Below are positions 1 to 4,070 of a stretch of 5,158 nt of DNA, in pieces; position 1 is the stretch's first letter; each line of letters starts with the position of its first letter. Source of the DNA: BM509 sp036396915 (GTDB taxonomy: Bacteria > Desulfobacterota > Desulfuromonadia > Desulfuromonadales > Geopsychrobacteraceae); assembly GCA_036396915.1 (NCBI GenBank), contig DASWJX010000076.1, positions 1-5,158 on the forward strand, given 5' to 3'. The notes beneath the pieces are model-generated. The model ran no database searches and was not told the DNA's origin. It saw only the letters and a list, made by a program, of their open reading frames with translations. The position numbers and the translations under genes are program-made.

Positions 1-76
1 GCGGCCCGGAATCGCAACCGGAGCAGAGCAGAACGGCAAGCAAAAGGACGACGGCAAGAGCGATGCTGCGACGCAT
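1..76 (-). CDS. Putative lipoprotein, N-terminal fragment (runs off left edge)
   Basis: Only the first 25 codons are in the window; the rest lies beyond position 1. Reading leftward from the ATG at 76-74, the product begins with a short basic stretch (MRRS), then a hydrophobic core of Ala, Val and Leu (residues 5-17), then Cys-Ser-Gly-Cys at 18-21, followed by Asp22. This is a type II (lipoprotein) signal peptide. Cys21 is the likely lipidated residue, with Ser and Gly at -2 and -1; the -3 residue is Cys rather than the usual Leu, a slightly weak lipobox. Asp at +2 favours inner-membrane retention in enterobacteria, which may not apply here. A GAGGTGG ribosome-binding site lies at 79-85, a few bases before the ATG, and supports the start. 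The mature protein's function cannot be told. The gene follows the FKBP gene on the same strand but is separated from it by a terminator, so it is probably a separate transcript. Confidence 0.7.
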   Translation of the reverse strand, partial: MRRSIALAVVLLLAVLLCSGCDSGP

Positions 77-112
77 GACCACCTCATGGCAGGAGAATAG
101 GGCAGACCCGTT

Positions 113-147
113 CGACGCCATCCTCTTAAGTTCTTGCGAAAGCATCA
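113..147 (-). repeat. Degenerate remnant of the dispersed MITE-like repeat
   Basis: Bases 131-147 (TTCTTGCGAAAGCATCA) are an exact 17/17 reverse complement of the left terminus of the full element at 2511-2527. Bases 113-122 (CGACGCCATC) match the inner end of the element's right terminus. The spacer between them is shorter than in the other copies, and the far-side inverted terminus is not recognisable, so this is a decayed or rearranged short copy. It lies in the leader or promoter region of the leftward lipoprotein gene, between its start and the FKBP terminator. Confidence 0.6.
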
Positions 148-183
148 GGCATGGCCCGGGCCGGCGGGTTCGGATCGCGCCGT

Positions 184-223
184 AAAAGGAAGAGGGCGAC
201 CCGCGGGCCGCCCTCTCCATTTT
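184..223 (-). terminator. Rho-independent terminator of the FKBP gene (possibly bidirectional)
   Basis: An 8-bp GC-rich stem, AGAGGGCG (191-198) with CGCCCTCT (209-216), closes a 10-nt loop. Read leftward, the stem is followed by TCCTTTT (190-184), a short U-tract, and it lies about 60 nt beyond the FKBP stop codon. Read rightward, the hairpin is followed by CCATTTT (217-223), so it could also act in the other direction. It separates the FKBP transcript from the downstream lipoprotein gene. Confidence 0.7.
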
Positions 224-277
224 GCCGAAATGAGACGATCGAGCCAGGAGCGTGTCCATGGATCGTCCGACACGTTC

Positions 278-763
278 CTAAAGGATTTCCACCAGCTCGA
301 ATTCGTAAATCAATTCCTCACCGGCCAGCGGATGGTTGGAATCGAGGCTGACATTCTCGCCGTCGATCTCGACCACGGTCACCAGCATCCCCTCGTCGTC
401 CTCGCCGACGATTTCAAACTGATGGCCGACTTCCGGGTCGACATCATCCGGAAACATGCTGCGCTCGACGGTAAAGACCCGTTCCTGATCGTATTCGCCA
501 AAGGCGTCCGCGGCGGAGATGACCACCGTCTTCCGGTCGCCGACCGCCATGCCGACCAGGGCTTCCTCGATCGGGACGAAGAAATCATCGCCGCCGATCT
601 TCAGGGTCATCGGTCCGACTTCCGAGCAGCCGCAGCCCTCGTCCGCACAACCGCCCTGATGCTCATCCTGCTCCGTGGGCAAAGTCGTATCGATCACCGT
701 GCCGTCTTCGAGCTTGCCGGTAAAATTGATTTTTACCGCGTCGCCCATCTTTACCTGTGCCAT
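278..763 (-). CDS. SlyD-like FKBP-type peptidyl-prolyl cis-trans isomerase with Cys-rich insert
   Basis: A 161-aa cytoplasmic FKBP of the SlyD type, predicted to catalyse prolyl cis-trans isomerisation and act as a folding chaperone. The FKBP fold is split: N-terminal strands with VKINFTGKLEDGTVID (residues 10-25), the VPIEEALVGM helix (63-72), then the insert-in-flap chaperone domain (about 86-142, including AFGEYDQERVFTV and VGHQF), and the closing NHPLAGEELIYEFELVEI (143-160). The usual loop after GTVxD is expanded to carry His35, Cys39, Cys44 and Cys46 (GGCADEGCGC), a plausible metal- or redox-sensitive site. The metal-binding His/Cys tail of E. coli SlyD is absent; the protein ends at the FKBP core. 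There is no signal peptide. The ATG is preceded by AAGGAAGGA (779-771) at 7-nt spacing. The next upstream gene on the strand ends 173 nt away, and a terminator follows, so it is probably monocistronic. Family assignment is confident; the role of the Cys cluster is inference. Confidence 0.93.
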   Translation of the reverse strand: MAQVKMGDAVKINFTGKLEDGTVIDTTLPTEQDEHQGGCADEGCGCSEVGPMTLKIGGDDFFVPIEEALVGMAVGDRKTVVISAADAFGEYDQERVFTVERSMFPDDVDPEVGHQFEIVGEDDEGMLVTVVEIDGENVSLDSNHPLAGEELIYEFELVEIL

Positions 764-936
764 ACCATTTTCCTTCCTTACGGATTTCGGGTCTTTATGT
801 GCCTGCCTCGTTCAGCACTGCGCGTAAGCTCTATCTCTATCACAAGCGGCTCAACAAAAAAAGGGCTGATCGCGGGGTAGAAACCCGAGCGGCGGAGAGG
901 GGCGCCGCGCCCGCCGACACTGCTCGGCAGCGAGCG
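764..936 (-). other. Intergenic region: post-plsC hairpin and FKBP upstream region
   Basis: No gene is seen here. Seven bases after the acyltransferase stop is a 7-bp hairpin (924-930 with 911-917, 6-nt loop, one G-U pair). It lacks a U-tract, so it is only a weak terminator candidate. Reading leftward, a run of seven T (862-856) occurs further on, without a convincing stem directly before it. The stretch between about 855 and 780 is less GC-rich and should hold the FKBP promoter, but I found no good -35/-10 pair. A tandem CTCTAT doublet lies near 830-843. Confidence 0.35.
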
Positions 937-1569
937 CTAAGCGTCCGACAAGCAGGCGGCGATCGCCGCCATCAGCCGCTCAACGATCAGCAGGTGGGTC
1001 TCCTTGCAGTCCTCTTTCTGGTAAAGATCGGAAAAATCGAGCGGCGGGCCGAAGACGATCCGCCCCGGCTGTCCGAAGCCGGGAAACTTCCAGTGATTCA
1101 ACCCCTGCAGCGCGGTCGGAATCACCGCCGGGCGATGTTCGTAGATCAGCTTTCCGACCCCGCGGTTCCCCTTGCCCAGCACGCCGTCCCTGTTCCTGGT
1201 CCCTTCCGGAAACAGCATCACCTTATCGCTCCGCAACAGTTCGCCGAGATGTTTGCCGGCCCGGAGATCGCGGCCGCGGCGCACCGGGAACGCCCCCCAG
1301 GAACGGAACAGCCGGCCGAGCAAGGGATTTCTGAACAGCTCCTCCTTGGCCGGAGCCCAGATCATCTGCAGCGGGCAGGTCCGCAGCACCGCCCACGGCA
1401 AAAAAACCGTGTCGTAGCCCGAGATGTGATTGGCCGCGAACAGCACCCCGCCGGAGACCGGAATATGATCCGTACCGGAAATCCGCAAACGGTTGAGCAC
1501 CGATGCGTAAAAACCGATGAGACAGACGGTCAGCATGACCCAGACGCGACGCGCCAGCGATGTTTTCAA
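937..1569 (-). CDS. plsC: Lysophospholipid / 1-acylglycerol-3-phosphate acyltransferase (PlsC family)
   Basis: A 210-aa membrane-associated acyltransferase, close to the usual length of bacterial PlsC. It is expected to transfer an acyl chain to the sn-2 position of lysophosphatidic acid, or a related lysolipid, at the inner membrane. A hydrophobic segment spans about residues 9-25. The family blocks are visible in order: NHxSxxD-type NHISGYD (47-53, the HX4D catalytic dyad His48/Asp53), GAFPVRRGRD (92-101), FPEGTRNRDG (120-129) for phosphate binding, and VIPTALQG (149-156). All key residues are intact. The start is a TTG (1569-1567); a GGAG 7 nt before it supports this choice, and no better in-frame ATG exists. 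It is divergent from the DUF4388 gene. A bulged hairpin (1592-1598 with 1611-1618) lies just upstream, in its probable leader. The acyl acceptor cannot be told from sequence: a PlsC paralogue acting on another lysolipid is possible. Confidence 0.92.
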   Translation of the reverse strand: MKTSLARRVWVMLTVCLIGFYASVLNRLRISGTDHIPVSGGVLFAANHISGYDTVFLPWAVLRTCPLQMIWAPAKEELFRNPLLGRLFRSWGAFPVRRGRDLRAGKHLGELLRSDKVMLFPEGTRNRDGVLGKGNRGVGKLIYEHRPAVIPTALQGLNHWKFPGFGQPGRIVFGPPLDFSDLYQKEDCKETHLLIVERLMAAIAACLSDA

Positions 1570-1576
1570 TGGGATA

Positions 1577-1581
1577 CTCCG
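1577..1581 (-). promoter_or_regulatory. Ribosome-binding site deciding the TTG start of plsC
   Basis: CGGAG on the minus strand, with 7 nt to the TTG codon at 1569-1567. It is the only good Shine-Dalgarno match near the N-terminus of the acyltransferase, and it sets a non-ATG start. Confidence 0.65.
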
Positions 1582-1854
1582 CAGTAACAGACGGCACCAT
1601 AGCTATTCGGGGTTGCCGAACGTGATCCATGACGGATTTCATGATACAGACCTGCAACGCTTGCGCGGCACCAGCAGGCGCGCGGACGAAGGGCAGGGTC
1701 CGAGAAAGGGCCGGTGCCGATGAAAACCGACCAACGGCTGTTATACCCCATCCTTTTCGTCAAATCAAAGTTGATGGCGTCGCCATCTGCAATTTTGCTT
1801 TCTTGCGAAAGCAGCAAAGTTGATGCTTTAATTGCCCGCACGATCCGTTAGGGT
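1582..1854. other. Divergent intergenic region between plsC and the DUF4388 gene
   Basis: The full gap between the two start codons is about 425 bases. Short open frames cross it on both strands (for example 1629-1823 plus and 1566-1841 minus), but they lack family motifs, have no good Shine-Dalgarno site, and run through the repeat copy, so I do not call genes. Contents seen are a bulged hairpin at 1592-1618 in the likely plsC leader, the short repeat copy at 1772-1816, and the rightward promoter that begins at 1855. No convincing leftward promoter for plsC was found. Nothing recognisable lies between about 1620 and 1765. Confidence 0.5.
1772..1816 (-). repeat. Internally deleted 45-bp copy of the MITE-like repeat, with AAGT flanking duplication
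   Basis: On the minus strand the first 35 bases match positions 2511-2545 of the full element at 32 of 35 positions, and the next 10 (GACGCCATCA) equal its last ten bases (2658-2667). Relative to the full copy, about 112 interior bases are missing, leaving the two ends fused. It is flanked immediately by AAGT on both sides (1768-1771 and 1817-1820), as expected for a 4-bp target-site duplication. The flanking match extends to an 11-bp direct repeat, CAAAGTTGATG (1766-1776 and 1815-1825), because the sequence after the right AAGT also begins TGATG. Confidence 0.7.
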
Positions 1855-1884
1855 TTGACAACTTTCCGCGACTCACCCTATCCT
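1855..1884 (+). promoter_or_regulatory. Sigma70-type promoter for the DUF4388 gene
   Basis: A perfect -35 hexamer TTGACA (1855-1860) is followed after 18 nt by a -10 hexamer TATCCT (1879-1884; 4 of 6 consensus, keeping the TA at positions 1-2 and the final T). Transcription would start near 1890, giving a leader of roughly 100 nt before the ATG at 1995. It may drive the whole rightward gene group. Confidence 0.6.
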
Positions 1885-1894
1885 TTGCAGGGTG

Positions 1895-1961
1895 GCGTCG
1901 CGGCGTGACGCGATTCGAACGGCCCCTTGTCGCGCGAGACAAGTCGCCGCAACCGTTTGTC
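1895..1961 (+). other. Structured 5' leader with two alternative hairpins
   Basis: Within the predicted untranslated leader, GCGTC (1895-1899) can pair with GACGC (1907-1911), and CTTGTC (1926-1931) with GACAAG (1938-1943). The GACAA of the second hairpin could instead pair with TTGTC at 1957-1961, which would be a mutually exclusive fold. No known riboswitch class is recognised and no U-tract terminator follows. Regulatory meaning is speculative. Confidence 0.25.
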
Positions 1962-1994
1962 CCGAGGTCCTTGCCGGAGCAGGAAGAGCAGAAC

Positions 1995-2513
1995 ATGGAT
2001 GCACAACTCAGTGGAAATATCCGCTTCATGCCGTTGCCCGATCTGCTGCAATGGCTGGAAGCGAACAAAAAATCGGGAGAACTCGGCCTCTCCGGAAAAG
2101 GCTTCAGCCAGTCGTTTTATTTTGAAGACGGATCGATCATTTTCGTCTCTTCCAGCAAAGCGGGACAACGCTTCGGCGAAGTTCTGGCCAGGGGAGGCAC
2201 CCTTGACGAGATGCAGGTTGAACGCGCCCTGGTGGAAAGTCAAAAACACGGGCTCAGTTTTACCCAGTATCTGATCGAGGAAAATAAACTCCCCAGGGAA
2301 ATCCTGACCGAAAACCTCATTCAGCTGGCTGAAATCATCTTGATGGAACTCGTTGCGCAGCCGGATTGCCGCTTCAATTTCACGGAAGTCCTCCCTGACG
2401 TTCTCGGCAAAGGGACCATCCGCATCGCCACGGGACGCCTGATCATGAACTCCCTGCGCAAAATGGACGAATTGAACTGGCAAAACGCGCGGCCACAACG
2501 GAGCCATCCTTGA
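1995..2513 (+). CDS. DUF4388 (PATAN-like) domain protein, stand-alone
   Basis: A 172-aa soluble protein. Residues 4-60 (LSGNIRFMPLPDLLQWL, then KKSGELGL and FYFEDGSIIFVSS) show the DUF4388/PATAN pattern: a small domain often fused to response-regulator receiver domains and linked to signalling and surface behaviours. Residues 60-120 (FGEVLARGGTLDEMQVERALVE and the following helices) resemble the helical repeats seen after this domain and in GspE/MshE N-termini. No receiver domain, kinase or membrane segment is present, so it is probably an adaptor; its partner is unknown. I chose the ATG at 1995 because AGGAAGAG (1981-1988) precedes it and the domain starts directly after it. An in-frame GTG at 1905 would add 30 low-complexity residues and would lie very near the predicted transcription start. 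The TGA stop (2511-2513) is the first three bases of the inserted repeat element. Codon use looks slightly more A/T-rich than in the downstream genes. Confidence 0.85.
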   Translation: MDAQLSGNIRFMPLPDLLQWLEANKKSGELGLSGKGFSQSFYFEDGSIIFVSSSKAGQRFGEVLARGGTLDEMQVERALVESQKHGLSFTQYLIEENKLPREILTENLIQLAEIILMELVAQPDCRFNFTEVLPDVLGKGTIRIATGRLIMNSLRKMDELNWQNARPQRSHP

Positions 2514-2667
2514 TGCTTTCGCAAGAAAGCAAAAAAGCAGATGGCTAAGCAAAAAGCGCCAAATGCAAGGCGCGCGATTGTCGAGTAATGAGGCGTACTT
2601 ACGTACGTCGAAGCCGCGAGAACAATTGCTGCAACGCAGCAGTTGGTGAGTTTTTGCGACGCCATCA
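2511..2667 (+). mobile_element. MITE-like palindromic element, apparently full-length, with TCCT target duplication
   Basis: A 157-bp non-coding element. The left terminus TGATGCTTTCGCAAGAA (2511-2527) and the right terminus (TTTTTGCGACGCCATCA, 2651-2667) are inverted repeats matching at 13 of 17 positions. A second, nested inverted repeat pairs 2539-2555 with the same right end, also 13 of 17. Inside are hairpins at 2556-2573 (GCGCC/GGCGC), 2594-2607 (CGTAC/GTACG) and 2623-2645 (10-bp stem, 3-nt loop, one T-G pair). TCCT occurs directly on both sides (2507-2510 and 2668-2671), as expected for a 4-bp target-site duplication. There is no open reading frame for a transposase, so it would need an enzyme in trans. 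The layout resembles palindromic intergenic repeats I associate with Geobacter/Desulfuromonas-type genomes, but I cannot name the family. Confidence 0.7.
2623..2655 (+). terminator. Terminator-like hairpin carried by the repeat element
   Basis: CAATTGCTGC (2623-2632) pairs with GCAGCAGTTG (2636-2645) over 10 bp around an AAC loop. The sequence GTGAG and then five T (2651-2655) follow. The 5-nt gap between stem and T-run makes it a weak intrinsic terminator at best. If active, it would reduce read-through from the DUF4388 gene into djlA. Confidence 0.3.
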
Positions 2668-2714
2668 TCCTTAGCAGGTAACTGACGCACCAAGAAAGAC
2701 AAAGGCATAAAATC

Positions 2715-3485
2715 ATGAGTTGGATTTCAGGAATTATCGGCGGCGGCATCGGAGCGATGATCGCCGGACCTTTCGGCGCCATCATCGGGGCCGCCATCGG
2801 CTCAAGCATGGGCGGGCCGATGACCGCGCCCGGCAACCGGATCGGCTTTTCCGAAGCGGAGCGCAAGCAGGCGCTCTTTTTTACCGCGGCGTTTTCGATG
2901 GTCGCCAAGCTGGCCAAGGCGGACGGCCGGGTCTGCGAAAACGAGATCGAGGCGATTCAGCAGGTCTGTCGCGAGACGCTGGGGCTGGACGACCGGACCC
3001 GCCGCTACGCCCTCAGCGTTTTTGCCCAGGCCAAGGAGAGTTCCGACTCGTTCGAAACCTATGCCCGTGAATTCGGCAACCTGTTCCGCCAGGAGCCGCA
3101 GATGTGCACCTTCATGATGAGTTTTCTGTTCCAGGTGGCCATGGCCGACGGCGCCCTGCACCCCGGCGAGGAGCAGATGCTGCTGAGCGCCAAACAGGCG
3201 TTCGGCCTTCACGATTCGGTTTATCAGTCCCTGCACGGCCGCTTCGTCGGCCACACCGCGCGAACCAGTGTCGCACTGAACAAGCATTATGAAATTCTCG
3301 GCATCGGCGCAGATGCCGACAAGGCGACGATCAAAAAAGCCTACCGAAAGAAAGCAGCCGAATTCCATCCTGATAAAATAGAAGGCAAAGGCCTGCCGCC
3401 GGAATTCATCAGGTTCGCCAACGACAAGCTGGCGGAGATCAATGCCTCGTACCAAGCCGTGATCAATGCGCGCGCCGGGGATTGA
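2715..3485 (+). CDS. djlA: DjlA-type membrane-anchored J-domain co-chaperone (TerB-like + DnaJ domain)
   Basis: A 256-aa protein with the architecture of DjlA, a DnaK co-chaperone held in the inner membrane with its J domain in the cytoplasm. Residues 6-34 form a glycine-zipper hydrophobic segment (GIIGGGIGAMIAGPFGAIIG), comparable to the dimerising membrane span of E. coli DjlA. Residues about 45-180 are a TerB-like helical domain: RKQALFFTAAF (50-60), KADGRV (68-73) and VAMADGALHPGEE (141-153), the last very close to the E. coli segment. The J domain occupies about 190-256, with the essential HPD at 218-220 and the KGLPPE stretch typical of DjlA. The Gly-rich linker that E. coli DjlA has before its J domain is nearly absent, so it is slightly shorter. 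The Shine-Dalgarno site is weak (AAAGG, 2701-2705). The gene is followed 38 nt later by the ferritin-like gene, suggesting co-transcription. In E. coli, DjlA influences Rcs envelope-stress signalling; whether that applies here is unknown. Confidence 0.92.
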   Translation: MSWISGIIGGGIGAMIAGPFGAIIGAAIGSSMGGPMTAPGNRIGFSEAERKQALFFTAAFSMVAKLAKADGRVCENEIEAIQQVCRETLGLDDRTRRYALSVFAQAKESSDSFETYAREFGNLFRQEPQMCTFMMSFLFQVAMADGALHPGEEQMLLSAKQAFGLHDSVYQSLHGRFVGHTARTSVALNKHYEILGIGADADKATIKKAYRKKAAEFHPDKIEGKGLPPEFIRFANDKLAEINASYQAVINARAGD

Positions 3486-3510
3486 CCGGGCTTGAGCTGT
3501 CAACGGACCC

Positions 3511-3517
3511 AGGGGGA
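3511..3517 (+). promoter_or_regulatory. Ribosome-binding site deciding the ferritin-like gene start
   Basis: AGGGGGA, 6 nt before the ATG at 3524, is the best Shine-Dalgarno match. An in-frame TTG at 3482, overlapping the djlA stop codon, would add 14 residues outside the ferritin-like fold and has no such site. Confidence 0.55.
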
Positions 3518-3523
3518 TACGTC

Positions 3524-4009
3524 ATGTGGAGACGAAAAGCGGCCATGCTCAGCGAAGAGGAACTGAAGAAAGCGATCAGGTCTTCCATCCAGACGGAAAA
3601 GGATGCCATGGATTTCTATCGCTGTGCGTCGGAGAAAATGTACAATGAAAGACCCCGCCTGACCTTCAAGCTGCTGTCGAATGAAGAGCGGGGACACGCC
3701 CGCTTATTTTACGATGCCTACCACTGGGACGACCTCCCCCCTTTCGACCGGCTGATGGATGCCCCGCCGAATACCGACTCTCCGTGGTGGACCGAACTGC
3801 AGACGGCGATGCTGGGCGAGTTCGATGAAAAGATCGCCCTGACGCTGGCCATCAAGCTGGAAGAGGCCCTGGAACAGGAACTGCGCACCACTGCCGAGCA
3901 GGTCGAGGATCCCGCGGCCCGGCAGGTGTACCTGACCAACGCCCGCTTGACCCATCGCCACCTGGAACTGATCAGCGAAGACTACAGCCTGATTCAGCCG
4001 CCGACCTGA
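3524..4009 (+). CDS. Small ferritin-like / rubrerythrin-type four-helix protein
   Basis: A 161-aa, probably cytoplasmic, mainly helical protein of the ferritin-like superfamily. Four helices can be placed. Helix 1 (about 11-40) has QTEKDAMDFY with Glu25 as a likely iron ligand. Helix 2 (about 44-66) has EERGH with Glu55 and His58 in ExxH spacing. Helix 3 (about 98-125) has KLEEALEQEL with Glu113/Glu114. Helix 4 (about 130-152) has LTHRHLEL. Helix 4 should supply a second ExxH, but the Glu position reads Thr143 (THRH, His146), so the di-iron site may be incomplete or rearranged. There is no C-terminal rubredoxin domain (no CxxC), unlike classical rubrerythrin. Likely roles are peroxide or iron handling, or a scaffold function, but this is inference from the fold. 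It lies 38 nt after djlA and 61 nt before pgi on the same strand. The N-terminus is basic (MWRRK) without a signal peptide. Confidence 0.75.
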   Translation: MWRRKAAMLSEEELKKAIRSSIQTEKDAMDFYRCASEKMYNERPRLTFKLLSNEERGHARLFYDAYHWDDLPPFDRLMDAPPNTDSPWWTELQTAMLGEFDEKIALTLAIKLEEALEQELRTTAEQVEDPAARQVYLTNARLTHRHLELISEDYSLIQPPT

Positions 4010-4010
4010 C

Positions 4011-4031
4011 CTGCCGCTCCGGCGACGGCAG
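4011..4031 (+). other. Small hairpin in the gap before pgi
   Basis: CTGCCG (4011-4016) pairs with CGGCAG (4026-4031) around a 9-nt loop, starting just after the ferritin-like stop codon. There is no T-run after it, so I do not call it a terminator; the genes on either side may be co-transcribed. Confidence 0.3.
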
Positions 4032-4070
4032 CGCCGGCCGGATCGCCCCCGCCGACCCATGGAGACCCCG

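Noticed and set aside
134..880. Plus-strand open frame of 248 codons opposite the FKBP
   Set aside because: It is a mirror of the FKBP gene, whose motifs are clear, and it also runs through the repeat remnant and the terminator.
757..1587. Plus-strand open frame of 276 codons opposite the acyltransferase
   Set aside because: It is antisense to the PlsC gene with intact HX4D and FPEGTR motifs; the product is Arg/Gln/Pro-rich and matches no family.
1629..1823. Possible small plus-strand protein of 64 residues with a CNAC motif
   Set aside because: It has no good ribosome-binding site, no family pattern, and its C-terminal part is translated repeat sequence.
1890..1901. Another partial repeat terminus (GGGTGGCGTCGC, 10 of 12 with TGATGGCGTCGC)
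   Set aside because: It is too short in GC-rich sequence and has no second terminus or flanking duplication.
1905..1994. In-frame GTG start extending the DUF4388 protein by 30 residues
   Set aside because: It would leave almost no leader after the predicted promoter, the extra residues are not domain-like, and the ATG at 1995 has a ribosome-binding site and sits right before the domain.
2654..2684. Promoter for djlA formed by the element's right end (TTGCGA with a -10 near 2679)
   Set aside because: The -10 match is poor and the spacing too long (19 nt) for a confident call, although an outward promoter from the element cannot be excluded.
1878..2708. Minus-strand open frame of 276 codons across the DUF4388 gene and the repeat element
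   Set aside because: It crosses the mobile element and is antisense to a gene with promoter, ribosome-binding site and a recognisable domain.
3482..3523. TTG start overlapping the djlA stop (TTGA), suggesting translational coupling
   Set aside because: The extension is not part of the ferritin-like fold, and the ATG at 3524 has the better Shine-Dalgarno site.
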